The notes: a model not told the origin generated them from the sequence alone. Counted from the first letter of the stretch, positions 49,665 to 60,508 are shown. The stretch is DNA of 64,000 nucleotides from Haemonchus contortus (GCA_000469685.2 LS997563.1:8754944-8818943); one strand, 5' to 3'. A program made the numbers and translations.

Positions 49665-50399
49665 TAGCTCTCATCTCGAATGCATCTGCAAGCTCTCTAC
49701 GACGTCCTTTCTTCTCCCACCACTCCCCTTCATCCATACCACCCCACATTTCATCGACTTCCTCTTTCCGAAACTTTCCAAACATTCAGGCATTACCCCT
49801 ACTCCCTCCACCCACTCTTCTCATACCCCATTTATCCCTCCGAATGAGAAAAAGAGTTTGGTCAAAATAAATTTCTCGGTTTAAGTTTGAATTTTTACTA
49901 GAAGTGCCAGAAGAGGTCGTCACTCGACCACAATCATACCCATTATGAAATCTCCTGCAAGTACTCGACAACACCCTTCCCGCTCGCTCCTACCCGCCCT
50001 TCACCCATACATTTGCTGAAAAAGAGAAAAGGGTAGTAATGAAAAGATTGTATTTTGCTCGACAAACAATGTTCTATTTCTTAAGATTTACTCTACTTTC
50101 ACACGTCACCCCGTCAACACTCCACAGCCCCATCTTCCCACCTCAACCACCGCAAAAACCGATCACACACGAAGTCCAAGTCAACTCATGAACAATGAAA
50201 GAAGGAGAAATGTGACAGGAAAGGACTGGCTACTCCTATATGGAAGTCCTGCACTGAGCAGATTCAGTAAAGCTGCTGTCGTAACATCAAAAGCGCCCGC
50301 TTTATCCCGAGCGGCTTATTCGATTCTGTCATGGAAGACAGGCCTACACTGCAAACGAAGACAGACTGGAAGGACAGAGGAATGATGAACCGATAGACA

Positions 50400-51155
50400 C
50401 ACAGACAGACGGGTAGATGAAAGGGCACAGACAGGCAGACAGAGACAGACAGGGAAGAATGTGGACAGACAGACAGGCAGACGAGCACGGACACATACAG
50501 ACAGACGGACACAGGCAGACGATGGACGGACAGACAGATACGGGAGGACAGGGACGAACGGAGGGACACAAAGGGCACGCACAGACAGACGCGGACAGAC
50601 AGAGGGACGCGGACGGACAGACAGACAAGGAGGCGGACAGGCACGTACAAAGGGGCAGACGCGGACAGACGCGGACAGACACACACCAGGACGTCGCATG
50701 CAAGGACGAGGACAACACATACACGGACAGACGGGACAAAAATAAAAAAGCGGCCTGGTCGACGTCGGTCCTTCCAACTCCCATCGCACGCCCATGGACC
50801 ACGATCGCCCATCCGGATCTGAAATGAAACGAATTGAGGGGAGGTAAGCGAGGAGAGGTGCAAAACCTTGTACCTGTGGCCCTTCTGCGGTTGCTTGGCG
50901 GATCGCCAAGATCCCAGCCAGTCGGCGGGACTTGCTACCGATCCACTACTCAAATGCACACCTGCAATTCAATTATCATTCAACTATTTAATTGTATTAT
51001 GAAAATAAAGGTTTAAGAAAATTTCCTGACCTAAGGTTGTTCGGTGTGCCACCATCAGAGCTTCCCAAGTTGGAACTCGCCCAAATCACTGGCATCATGA
51101 GTTCGCCTGAAAAGCAAGATAAATCTTTATAAGCAAATGAAAAATCTTATATGAC
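50400..51155 (-). repeat. Inverted duplication, right arm
   Basis: Minus-strand copy of the left arm at 45091-45850. It keeps the AATTGCAGGTGTGCATTTGA block, GGGCCACAGGTACAAGGTTT and the satellite. A long minus-strand open frame across it (50264-50959) is produced by the satellite and is not taken as a gene. Confidence 0.75.
51020..51107 (-). pseudogene. Frameshifted copy of the duplicated tail exon
   Basis: Equivalent of the 45141 exon on the minus strand. Relative to that copy two bases are missing after GAGTTCC, which changes the frame and brings TGA into phase at the equivalent of SYDG. The acceptor (TTGCTTTTCAG) and the donor are retained. Confidence 0.4.
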
Positions 51156-51272
51156 ATTTGTTCGACACTACATTACTATAAAATCCAAACAGAGAAAAAT
51201 AAAAACCGAATAAGAAAGACGCAGAAAACGTGCTGGTCAGAAACCAGGTCGACGAGCGGCCGTTCCGTGAGG

Positions 51273-51430
51273 TGAACTTTGGTCGCACCGGGGGGGTTCC
51301 CCCCAAAATCTCCGAAAATCAATCCATCAGAGACCGCCAAAGAACGCCCACTTCTTTTACCCCTCTTGTTTTTGTGAAGATTCTCAGGGTTTTTTTTTTC
51401 GAGAGACCCCCATGCGCGACCAAAGTTTAC
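51273..51430. mobile_element. Hairpin MITE, copy 2
   Basis: Same ends as copy 1: TGAACTTTGGTCGCACCGGG and GCGACCAAAGTTTACC. The inner block is AAATCAATCC..CCGCCAAAGAACG..CTTCTTTTACCCCTCTTG. An extension to about 51545 holds a further GATTTTGGCGGGACACCTC. Confidence 0.7.
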
Positions 51431-51559
51431 CTCACAGAACGATCACTGGTCGTGTGGTCCTCAACAACCACACGAAAATGCCCTTTCAGGGTCTTGGAAC
51501 GCATCGATTTCCCGTGATTTTGGCGGGACACCTCTGGACTGAGCCAGAGTTCAGAACTT

Positions 51560-53070
51560 AGCCCCAGTGTGTTTGTAAAGTCTGGCAAGGAAATCGCGTG
51601 TATTCGCCATAGGCTTGTAGGGCGTAACTATAATGTTACGACTTGGTTCACTACTCAATGGAAAAGAGTAGTAACATAATCCAAAGGGGGATATATAAAT
51701 TAGACAGTTAACCCTCGAATGTTCACCAAGAGGACGATCGCGCGACTCATATTCTCGCCTTAACATTGGGTGGTTGATAACACCTGAAGCTCAGAGGGGC
51801 TCGATTCATGGATCTCTGAGTGCGAGCTATTAGTTGAGAGCAAGGAAAACCAATGCAAAGTAAAGGAGTTGAGGAATGCTTTTTTTTCAACCAGACTCCG
51901 TAGCCAGCTGAACATATTCTTTTTTTGAAAAAAAATTACAAGTCCCTTCATATTGGGTTGGTCTGATACTGCGACGTACCCTTCAAGTCCCTTCAAGCCT
52001 TTTGTTCAAGATCAGTCTGATGCAAAGGGCTCCCTTCCATTATTTTCCCTTCCACTCGACTTCTAGAGGCCGTCATCATCGTCCTATTGCTGCTCAACTG
52101 CTGTTCAACTACGAAACAGAACACCGTTGAATCCGAGTTCATTTGTGCCTTCAACAGTTGTTAAACTCCCATGGTGCTGTAAAATCGCAGACGAGTCCTC
52201 TGATTCCTTTCAGCTAGACAAACTGCTAGCGGTACAATACAACATCTGCAGATGGAGAAAGTTGCGATCCTGGCACTTCCGTTCATAAAGGTGTGCCATC
52301 GCAGAGGTATGACCGCCTCCGATTCTTTGGAGACAGCCAAACTAAACATAGCACAAAGGAAGCTCAAATGAACCTTTTTGGCTGAAACTCTTTCTCTAGA
52401 TTGGCACCTTCATGAACAAAAACCTTCATGATACCTTCAAACTTCTCTTGACTCCAACATTCCCGGAGTTGGTGACCTCGAGTTCTTGAATAGACCCTTC
52501 CTCATATCGCATATTCACAATGGTAAGAACGGGTTAGCCAGTAGAAATAGGCTCAGGAGCAAGAAGTTACAACATTCCGAGTTTATACTCAATAACTAAC
52601 TTGTACTTGTCTCAAAATCCATAATCCTTTAGCCACTTAGGTTTCATATTTTCATAAATACTATTCAACGTACCAGAAGATGAGATTAAACGACATTCTG
52701 ATCGTTAGCCCTACAACAACCTCTCTGATGATGGGGGCTACTCTCGCTCTCGAGCAGTTCACAGTGAAAGTCCTGAGCCGTACAGCCGATAGCACTGTGT
52801 TACTGGAGACAAGAACCAGTTGGTATACACCGTGTAATTCAAGTTTTTTTTTTCAAATTCTCAGACCTTATTGAGTGAGTGTAAAGAAGACAACGAGGTA
52901 ACGCCGGTGTGTTCTTTTCTTTTCGAAAGTACAAAAAGGTATTTAGTTAAGGAGGAACTGATTCGGCATAGCAGCGGAACATCATTGAAGACTGTGAGAC
53001 AGCAACCGATACAATCAGAGGACGTAAACATGCGGGTTAGGAATCCCGTGCGATAGATGGCCGTTCTGTC
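51560..53070. other. No recognised gene
   Basis: Unremarkable AT-rich sequence. Short open frames (for example 52680-52874) lack family resemblance. Confidence 0.3.
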
Positions 53071-53072
53071 TG

Positions 53073-53229
53073 GTGAACTTTGGTCGAGCCGGGGGGTCTC
53101 CCGCCAAAATCGCGGAAAATCAATCCACGTTGAGGCCGTCTAAGAACGTGCACTTCTTCTCCCCCTCTTGTTTTTGCAGTGAATCCCCAAGGTTTTGATG
53201 GGAGACCCCCCATGCGACCAAAGTTCAAC
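53073..53229. mobile_element. Hairpin MITE, copy 3
   Basis: Ends GTGAACTTTGGTCGAGCCGG and CCATGCGACCAAAGTTCAAC, with GGGGTCTCCCGCCAAAATCG facing TTTTGATGGGAGACCCCCC. It is the best copy for defining the consensus. As in copy 2, an extension to about 53330 contains GTGATTTTGGTGG. Confidence 0.75.
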
Positions 53230-54094
53230 AAAGAACGACCACTGGTCGCCTGGTATTCCAAAATCACACGTCCACGTTTTTCGATACCCTCGAAACGGAT
53301 CAATCCAACGTGATTTTGGTGGCAGAGCAGGAGACCCATGAAGGCTGCCCTCAGGGGCGATTGTACATTCCATATTTTCACCTTGAGATTGGCTAGTTAA
53401 TAGCTGGCAAAGCTCGGAGAGGCGCATAATACTACGTATTATATATTCATGGAGAAACAACTTGTTGAAGTGAAAGTTGAAACTGATTTGAAAGTCGAGA
53501 AAAATCATGAGCAGAGCTAAGCAAAGGTTATCCAAAAATAATTAAAAGTATGAATCGATCTCACAGATATCTCAATAACTGGGAAGGTGACCATGCCCAG
53601 AGAATGATATCCGTATTGAATAGTCGCGTTAAACTAAGAAGGATACTTTGATCTTCACCACAGGCTTTCCTCCTCGCCCAGCTTGACAGTTAAACATCTT
53701 TTTGCAAAGCCGTAAATCACTTCGGCATTTGGGGTTGCGCTAATCCTAGGGGATACCGGTTAAGGTCCGGATCAATCTGATGCAGCGGAATCCCTTTGGG
53801 TTTACAAAACCATTCTTCTAGGAAATTAGCGAATGTCCTACGCAAATGCTGTAAATTTCTGAGCATTTGAGTGACTGTAAACGGTTGACTGTTTGATGGG
53901 TTTAAACAGTACCCAATCCACTCTATATTACCCAGACGATACGATCGGACATTATTTTCAAAATTTTTTCATTGACAGTACTCCCATTAATAGGAAGAAC
54001 TAGAGCCAACTGCATGTATATATCAGTTGTAAAAATATCAACTCGATAAGGCTATAGAGAGAATATTTTTCACGGAGAAAGGGAATTACGCTGC

Positions 54095-54170
54095 AATTGC
54101 AAAAGCTCTTTACAACCGGGATTCGAGCCCGAGTACTGATATGAAGTAAAGCAATGATACGAAGAGATGG
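54095..54170 (-). pseudogene. Diverged relic of the array tRNA
   Basis: Plus-strand GCAAAAGCTCTTTACAACCG, then GGATTCGAGCCCGAGTACTG and AGTAAAGCAATGATAC, align in order with the array unit (GCAAAAGTTTTGCACCAACC, GGGAGTTGAACCCGGGTCTG, GGTACAATGATACC). The T-arm is best kept; the acceptor and anticodon stems are destroyed. It lies about 400 bp outside the array. Confidence 0.5.
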
Positions 54171-54577
54171 GAGAGGAATAGGAAAAAAGGAAAAAAAACA
54201 AAAGGCGGCACCCACTGTCGGCGACAAAGAATCAATGAGCACGGGCGGCCTTGAAGGGAATGGCTCATCGATGTGATTGACATGACTGGTCAATAGAGTA
54301 TGACCTCTGTTACTGGATGGTTGGTAAATTTCAAAAATACCGGTAGAGCTGGTCATAATTGGCTCAGCTGAAAGAGTGAACACGTTTCGGTCAGGAAAGT
54401 TTCGCGAATGGAATCCTTCACGAAATTGATATTATCGAGGGACTTGAAAAATTTGGGAGAGATTAGCTCCTATTTCTGACATCCCACTGTTTGAAATATT
54501 TCGTCTTCAAAATCAGTGGGAATTCACGAGAAATTTTGATTTTATGAGATGTTTATGCTGTAGAACCGCAAAAGTTT

Positions 54578-54648
54578 TGCACCAACCGGGAGTTGAACCC
54601 GGGTCTGTACCGTGGGAGGGTACAATGATACCGCTACACCATTGGTGC
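54578..54648 (-). tRNA. tRNA-Gly(CCC), array copy 1
   Basis: Read on the minus strand the gene folds as a canonical class I tRNA. The 7-bp acceptor stem is GCACCAA/TTGGTGC, perfectly paired. The D arm is GTGT..ATCAT. The anticodon stem GTACC/GGTAC holds the loop CTCCCAC, giving anticodon CCC, which reads the glycine codon GGG. A four-base variable loop follows, then T stem CCGGG/CCCGG with loop TTCAACT. The discriminator is A, and CCA is not encoded. Internal promoters are an A box TGGTGTAGCGG and a B box GGTTCAACTCC. A TTTT terminator lies five bases past the gene, within GCAAAACTTTTGC. There is no intron. The short variable loop separates it from the nematode-specific long-arm nev-tRNA-Gly(CCC) that is charged with leucine. 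This is the edge copy. Confidence 0.95.
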
Positions 54649-54793
54649 TCGCGAAGGGATTGGGAAATTCGGGCGTAATGAGCTCATACTTTGACACCTC
54701 ACTCACTTCAAATATTTCGTCTTCAAAATCAGTGGGAATTCACGAGTCATTTTCATTTGATGAGATGTTTATGCTGCAGAATCGCAAAAGTTT

Positions 54794-54864
54794 TGCACCA
54801 ACCGGGAGTTGAACCCGGGTCTGTACCGTGGGAGGGTACAATGATACCGCTACACCACTGGTGC
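54794..54864 (-). tRNA. tRNA-Gly(CCC), array copy 2
   Basis: 216 bp from copy 1. The only copy with A7 to G, which makes a G-U pair at the foot of the acceptor stem; otherwise consensus. Confidence 0.94.
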
Positions 54865-55010
54865 TCGCGAAGGGATTGGGAAAATCGGGCGCAATGAGCT
54901 CATACTTCTGACGCCTTACTCACTCTAAATATTTCGTATTTAAAATTAGGGGGAATTCACGAGCCATTATACTTCGATGAGATGTTTATGCTGTAGAACC
55001 GCAAAAGTTT

Positions 55011-55081
55011 TGCACCAACCGGGAGTTGAACCCGGGTCTGTACCGTGGGAGGGTACAATGATACCGCTACACCATTGGTGC
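55011..55081 (-). tRNA. tRNA-Gly(CCC), array copy 3
   Basis: Consensus body; 217 bp from the previous copy. Its preceding spacer has the AAATTAGGGGG variant. Confidence 0.95.
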
Positions 55082-55227
55082 TCGCGAAGGGATTGGGAAA
55101 ATCGGGCGCAATGAGCTCATACTTCTGACGCCTTACTCACTCTAAATATTTCGTATTTGAAATCAGTGGGAATTCACGAGCCATTATACTTCGATGAGAC
55201 GTTTATGCTGTAGAACCGCAAAAGTTT

Positions 55228-55298
55228 TGCACCAACCGGGAGTTGAACCCGGGTCTGTACCGTGGGAGGGTACAATGATACCGCTACACCATTGGTGC
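55228..55298 (-). tRNA. tRNA-Gly(CCC), array copy 4
   Basis: Consensus body; period 217 bp. Confidence 0.95.
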
Positions 55299-55444
55299 TC
55301 GCGAAGGGATTGGGAAAATCGGGCGCAATGAGCTCATACTTCTGACGCCTTACTTATTCTAAATATTTCGTCTTCAAAATCAGTGGGAATTCACGAGTCA
55401 TTTTCATTTGATGAGATGTTTATGCTGCAGAATCGCAAAAGTTT

Positions 55445-55515
55445 TGCACCAACCGGGAGTTGAACCCGGGTCTGTACCGTGGGAGGGTACAATGATACCG
55501 CTACACCATTGGTGC
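55445..55515 (-). tRNA. tRNA-Gly(CCC), array copy 5
   Basis: Consensus body; period 217 bp; spacer of the CTTCAAAATC type. Confidence 0.95.
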
Positions 55516-55661
55516 TCGCGAAGGGATTGGGAAAATCGGGCGCAATGAGCTCATACTTCTGACGCCTTACTCACTCTAAATATTTCGTATTTGAAATCAG
55601 TGGGAATTCACGAGCCATTATACTTCGATGAGATGTTTATGCTGTAGAACCGCAAAAGTTT

Positions 55662-55732
55662 TGCACCAACCGGGAGTTGAACCCGGGTCTGTACCGTGGG
55701 AGGGTACAATGATACCGCTACACCATTGGTGC
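55662..55732 (-). tRNA. tRNA-Gly(CCC), array copy 6
   Basis: Consensus body; period 217 bp. Confidence 0.95.
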
Positions 55733-55878
55733 TCGCGAAGGGATTGGGAAAATCGGGCGCAATGAGCTCATACTTCTGACGCCTTACTCACTCTAAATAT
55801 TTCGTATTTAAAATTAGGGGGAATTCACGAGCCATTATACTTCGATGAGACGTTTATGCTGTAGAACCGCAAAAGTTT

Positions 55879-55949
55879 TGCACCAACCGGGAGTTGAACC
55901 CGGGTCTGTACCGTGGGAGGGTACAATGATACCGCTACACCATTGGTGC
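55879..55949 (-). tRNA. tRNA-Gly(CCC), array copy 7
   Basis: Consensus body; period 217 bp; AAATTAGGGGG spacer variant again. Confidence 0.95.
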
Positions 55950-56094
55950 TCGCGAAGGGATTGGGAAATTCGGGCGTAATGAGCTCATACTTTGACACCT
56001 CACTCACTTCAAATATTTCGTCTTCAAAATCAGTGGGGATTCACGAGCCATTATACTTCGATGAGATGTTTATGCTGTAGAACCGCAAAAGTTT

Positions 56095-56165
56095 TGCACC
56101 AACCGGGAGTTGAACCCGGGTCTGTACCGTGGGAGGGTACAATGATACCGCTACACCATTGGTGC
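56095..56165 (-). tRNA. tRNA-Gly(CCC), array copy 8
   Basis: Consensus body; period 216 bp. Confidence 0.95.
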
Positions 56166-56311
56166 TCGCGAAGGGATTGGGAAAATCGGGCGCAATGAGC
56201 TCATACTTCTGACGCCTTACTCACTCTAAATATTTCGTATTTGAAATCAGTGGGAATTCACGAGCCATTATACTTCGATGAGATGTTTATGCTGTAGAAC
56301 CGCAAAAGTTT

Positions 56312-56382
56312 TGCACCAACCGGGAGTTGAACCCGGGTCTGTACCGTGGGAGGGTACAATGATACCGCTACACCATTGGTGC
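56312..56382 (-). tRNA. tRNA-Gly(CCC), array copy 9
   Basis: Consensus body; period 217 bp. Confidence 0.95.
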
Positions 56383-56528
56383 TCGCGAAGGGATTGGGAA
56401 AATCGGGCGCAATGAGCTCATACTTCTGACGCCTTACTCACTCTAAATATTTCGTATTTGAAATCAGTGGGAATTCACGAGCCATTATACTTCGATGAGA
56501 TGTTTATGCTGTAGAACCGCAAAAGTTT

Positions 56529-56599
56529 TGCACCAACCGGGAGTTGAACCCGGGTCTGTACCGTGGGAGGGTACAATGATACCGCTACACCATTGGTGC
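56529..56599 (-). tRNA. tRNA-Gly(CCC), array copy 10
   Basis: Consensus body; period 217 bp. Confidence 0.95.
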
Positions 56600-56745
56600 T
56601 CGCGAAGGGATTGGGAAAATCGGGCGCAATGAGCTCATACTTCTGACGCCTTACTCACTCTAAATATTTCGTATTTAAAATTAGGGGGAATTCACGAGCC
56701 ATTATACTTCGATGAGACGTTTATGCTGTAGAACCGCAAAAGTTT

Positions 56746-56816
56746 TGCACCAACCGGGAGTTGAACCCGGGTCTGTACCGTGGGAGGGTACAATGATACC
56801 GCTACACCATTGGTGC
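56746..56816 (-). tRNA. tRNA-Gly(CCC), array copy 11
   Basis: Consensus body; period 217 bp; AAATTAGGGGG spacer variant. Confidence 0.95.
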
Positions 56817-56962
56817 TCGCGAAGGGATTGGGAAAATCGGGCGTAATGAGCTCATACTTTGACACCTCACTCACTCTAAATATTTCGTATTTGAAAATTA
56901 GGGGGAATTCACGAGCCATTATACTTCGATGAGATGTTTATGCTGTAGAACCGCAAAAGTTT

Positions 56963-57033
56963 TGCACCAACCGGGAGTTGAACCCGGGTCTGTACCGTGG
57001 GAGGGTACAATGATACCGCTACACCATTGGTGC
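56963..57033 (-). tRNA. tRNA-Gly(CCC), array copy 12
   Basis: Consensus body; period 217 bp. Confidence 0.95.
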
Positions 57034-57179
57034 TCGCGAAGGGATTGGGAAAATCGGGCGCAATGAGCTCATACTTCTGACGCCTTACTCACTCTAAATA
57101 TTTCGTCTTCAAAATCAGTGGGAATTCACGAGCCATTTTACTTTGATGAGATGTTTATGCTGTAGAACCGCAAAAGTTT

Positions 57180-57250
57180 TGCACCAACCGGGAGTTGAAC
57201 CCGGGTCTGTACCGTGGGAGGGTACAATGATACCGCTACACCATTGGTGC
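57180..57250 (-). tRNA. tRNA-Gly(CCC), array copy 13
   Basis: Consensus body; period 217 bp. Confidence 0.95.
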
Positions 57251-57397
57251 TCGCGAAGGGATTGGGAAAATCGGGCGCAATGAGCTCATACTTCTGACGC
57301 CTTACTCACTCTAAATATTTCGTATTTGAAATCAGTGGGGAATTCACGAGCCATTATACTTCGATGAGATGTTTATGCTGTAGAACCGCAAAAGTTT

Positions 57398-57468
57398 TGC
57401 ACCAACCGGGAGTTGAACCCGGGTCTGTACCGTGGGAGGGTACAATGATACCGCTACACCATTGGTGC
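57398..57468 (-). tRNA. tRNA-Gly(CCC), array copy 14
   Basis: Consensus body; period 218 bp (extra G in the GTGGGG spacer). Confidence 0.95.
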
Positions 57469-57613
57469 TCGCGAAGGGATTGGGAAAATCGGGCGCAATG
57501 AGCTCATACTTTGACACCTTACTCACTTCAAATATTTCGTCTTCAAAATCAGTGGGAATTCACGAGTCATTTTACTTTGATGAGATGTTTATGCTGCAGA
57601 ATCGCAAAAGTTT

Positions 57614-57684
57614 TGCACCAACCGGGAGTTGAACCCGGGTCTGTACCGTGGGAGGGTACAATGATACCGCTACACCATTGGTGC
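57614..57684 (-). tRNA. tRNA-Gly(CCC), array copy 15
   Basis: Consensus body; period 216 bp. Confidence 0.95.
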
Positions 57685-57831
57685 TCGCGAAGGGATTGGG
57701 AAAATCGGGCGCAATGAGCTCATACTTCTGACGCCTTACTCACTCTAAATATTTCGTATTTGAAATCAGTGGGGAATTCACGAGCCATTATACTTCGATG
57801 AGATGTTTATGCTGTAGAACCGCAAAAGTTT

Positions 57832-57902
57832 TGCACCAACCGGGAGTTGAACCCGGGTCTGTACCGTGGGAGGGTACAATGATACCGCTACACCATTGGT
57901 GC
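57832..57902 (-). tRNA. tRNA-Gly(CCC), array copy 16
   Basis: Consensus body; period 218 bp. Confidence 0.95.
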
Positions 57903-58048
57903 TCGCGAAGGGATTGGGAAAATCGGGCGCAATGAGCTCATACTTCTGACGCCTTACTCACTCTAAATATTTCGTATTTGAAATCAGTGGGAATTCACGA
58001 GCCATTATACTTCGATGAGATGTTTATGCTGTAGAACCGCAAAAGTTT

Positions 58049-58119
58049 TGCACCAACCGGGAGTTGAACCCGGGTCTGTACCGTGGGAGGGTACAATGAT
58101 ACCGCTACACTATTGGTGC
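58049..58119 (-). tRNA. tRNA-Gly(CCC), array copy 17
   Basis: Carries G9 to A (minus-strand GCACCAATAGTG); period 217 bp. Confidence 0.93.
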
Positions 58120-58266
58120 TCGCGAAGGACATTGGGAAAATCGGGCGCAATGAGCTCATACTTCTGACGCCTTACTCACTCTAAATATTTCGTATTTGAA
58201 ATCAGTGGGAATTCACGAGCCATTATACTTCGATGAGATGTTTATGCTGTAGAACCGCAAAAGTTT

Positions 58267-58337
58267 TGCACCAACCGGGAGTTGAACCCGGGTCTGTACC
58301 GTGGGAGGGTACAATGATACCGCTACACCATTGGTGC
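58267..58337 (-). tRNA. tRNA-Gly(CCC), array copy 18
   Basis: Consensus body; period 218 bp. Confidence 0.95.
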
Positions 58338-58484
58338 TCGCGAAGGGATTGGGAAAATCGGGCGCAATGAGCTCATACTTCTGACGCCTTACTCACTCTA
58401 AATATTTCGTATTTGAAATCAGTGGGGAATTCACGAGCCATTATACTTCGATGAGATGTTTATGCTGTAGAACCGCAAAAGTTT

Positions 58485-58555
58485 TGCACCAACCGGGAGT
58501 TGAACCCGGGTCTGTACCGTGGGAGGGTACAATGATACCGCTACACCATTGGTGC
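58485..58555 (-). tRNA. tRNA-Gly(CCC), array copy 19
   Basis: Consensus body; period 218 bp. Confidence 0.95.
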
Positions 58556-58702
58556 TCGCGAAGGCATTGGGAAAATCGGGCGCAATGAGCTCATACTTCT
58601 GACGCCTTACTCACTCTAAATATTTCGTATTTGAAATCAGTGGGGAATTCACGAGCCATTATACTTCGATGAGATGTTTATGCTGTAGAACCGCAAAAGT
58701 TT

Positions 58703-58773
58703 TGCACCAACCGGGAGTTGAACCCGGGTCTGTACCGTGGGAGGGTACAATGATACCGCTACACCATTGGTGC
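58703..58773 (-). tRNA. tRNA-Gly(CCC), array copy 20
   Basis: Consensus body; period 218 bp. Confidence 0.95.
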
Positions 58774-58919
58774 TCGCGAAGGGATTGGGAAAATCGGGCG
58801 CAATGAGCTCATACTTCTGACGCCTTACTCACTCTAAATATTTCGTATTTGAAATCAGTGGGAATTCACGAGCCATTATACTTCGATGAGATGTTTATGC
58901 TGTAGAACCGCAAAAGTTT

Positions 58920-58990
58920 TGCACCAACCGGGAGTTGAACCCGGGTCTGTACCGTGGGAGGGTACAATGATACCGCTACACTATTGGTGC
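58920..58990 (-). tRNA. tRNA-Gly(CCC), array copy 21
   Basis: G9 to A variant; period 217 bp. Confidence 0.93.
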
Positions 58991-59136
58991 TCGCGAAGGC
59001 ATTGGGAAAATCGGGCGCAATGAGCTCATACTTCTGACGCCTTACTCACTCTAAATATTTCGTATTTGAAATCAGTGGGAATTCACGAGCCATTATACTT
59101 CGATGAGACGTTTATGCTGTAGAACCGCAAAAGTTT

Positions 59137-59207
59137 TGCACCAACCGGGAGTTGAACCCGGGTCTGTACCGTGGGAGGGTACAATGATACCGCTACACTA
59201 TTGGTGC
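59137..59207 (-). tRNA. tRNA-Gly(CCC), array copy 22
   Basis: G9 to A variant; 5' flank changed to CGCGTAGACATT (plus strand). Confidence 0.93.
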
Positions 59208-59352
59208 TCGCGTAGACATTGGGAAAATCGGGCGCAATGAGCTCATACTTTGACACCTCACTCACTCTAAATATTTCGTATTTGAAATCAGTGGGAATTC
59301 ACGAGCCATTATACTTTGATGAGATGTTTATGCTGCAGAATCGCAAAAGTTT

Positions 59353-59423
59353 TGCACCAACCGGGAGTTGAACCCGGGTCTGTACCGTGGGAGGGTACAA
59401 TGATACCGCTACACTATTGGTGC
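59353..59423 (-). tRNA. tRNA-Gly(CCC), array copy 23
   Basis: G9 to A variant with the same altered 5' flank as copy 22; period 216 bp. Confidence 0.93.
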
Positions 59424-59568
59424 TCGCGTAGACATTGGGAAAATCGGGCGCAATGAGCTCATACTTTGACGCCTCACTCACTCTAAATATTTCGTATTTG
59501 AAATCAGTGGGAATTCACGAGCCATTATACTTCGATGAGATGTTTATGCTGTAGAACCGCAAAAGTTT

Positions 59569-59639
59569 TGCACCAACCGGGAGTTGAACCCGGGTCTGTA
59601 CCGTGGGAGGGTACAATGATACCGCTACACCATTGGTGC
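59569..59639 (-). tRNA. tRNA-Gly(CCC), array copy 24
   Basis: Consensus body; period 216 bp. Confidence 0.95.
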
Positions 59640-59785
59640 TCGCGAAGGCATTGGGAAAATCGGGCGCAATGAGCTCATACTTCTGACGCCTTACTCACTC
59701 TAAATATTTCGTATTTGAAATCAGTGGGAATTCACGAGCCATTATACTTCGATGAGATGTTTATGCTGTAGAACCGCAAAAGTTT

Positions 59786-59856
59786 TGCACCAACCGGGAG
59801 TTGAACCCGGGTCTGTACCGTGGGAGGGTACAATGATACCGCTACACCATTGGTGC
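59786..59856 (-). tRNA. tRNA-Gly(CCC), array copy 25
   Basis: Consensus body; period 217 bp. Confidence 0.95.
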
Positions 59857-60003
59857 TCGCGAAGGGATTGGGAAAATCGGGCGCAATGAGCTCATACTTC
59901 TGACGCCTTACTCACTCTAAATATTTCGTATTTGAAATCAGTGGGGAATTCACGAGCCATTATACTTCGATGAGATGTTTATGCTGTAGAACCGCAAAAG
60001 TTT

Positions 60004-60074
60004 TGCACCAACCGGGAGTTGAACCCGGGTCTGTACCGTGGGAGGGTACAATGATACCGCTACACTATTGGTGC
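60004..60074 (-). tRNA. tRNA-Gly(CCC), array copy 26
   Basis: G9 to A variant; period 218 bp. Last variant body before the uniform part. Confidence 0.93.
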
Positions 60075-60220
60075 TCGCGAAGGGATTGGGAAAATCGGGC
60101 GCAATGAGCTCATACTTCTGACGCCTTACTCACTCTAAATATTTCGTATTTGAAATCAGTGGGAATTCACGAGCCATTATACTTCGATGAGATGTTTATG
60201 CTGTAGAACCGCAAAAGTTT

Positions 60221-60291
60221 TGCACCAACCGGGAGTTGAACCCGGGTCTGTACCGTGGGAGGGTACAATGATACCGCTACACCATTGGTGC
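60221..60291 (-). tRNA. tRNA-Gly(CCC), array copy 27
   Basis: Consensus body; start of the nearly uniform block with the GAAGGCATTGGG flank. Confidence 0.95.
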
Positions 60292-60437
60292 TCGCGAAGG
60301 CATTGGGAAAATCGGGCGCAATGAGCTCATACTTCTGACGCCTTACTCACTCTAAATATTTCGTATTTGAAATCAGTGGGAATTCACGAGCCATTATACT
60401 TCGATGAGATGTTTATGCTGTAGAACCGCAAAAGTTT

Positions 60438-60508
60438 TGCACCAACCGGGAGTTGAACCCGGGTCTGTACCGTGGGAGGGTACAATGATACCGCTACACC
60501 ATTGGTGC
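60438..60508 (-). tRNA. tRNA-Gly(CCC), array copy 28
   Basis: Consensus body; period 217 bp. Confidence 0.95.

Noticed and set aside
50264..50959. 231-codon minus-strand frame, the longest in the window
   Set aside because: It crosses splice-like sites of the duplicated gene tail and then the satellite; composition is repeat-driven.
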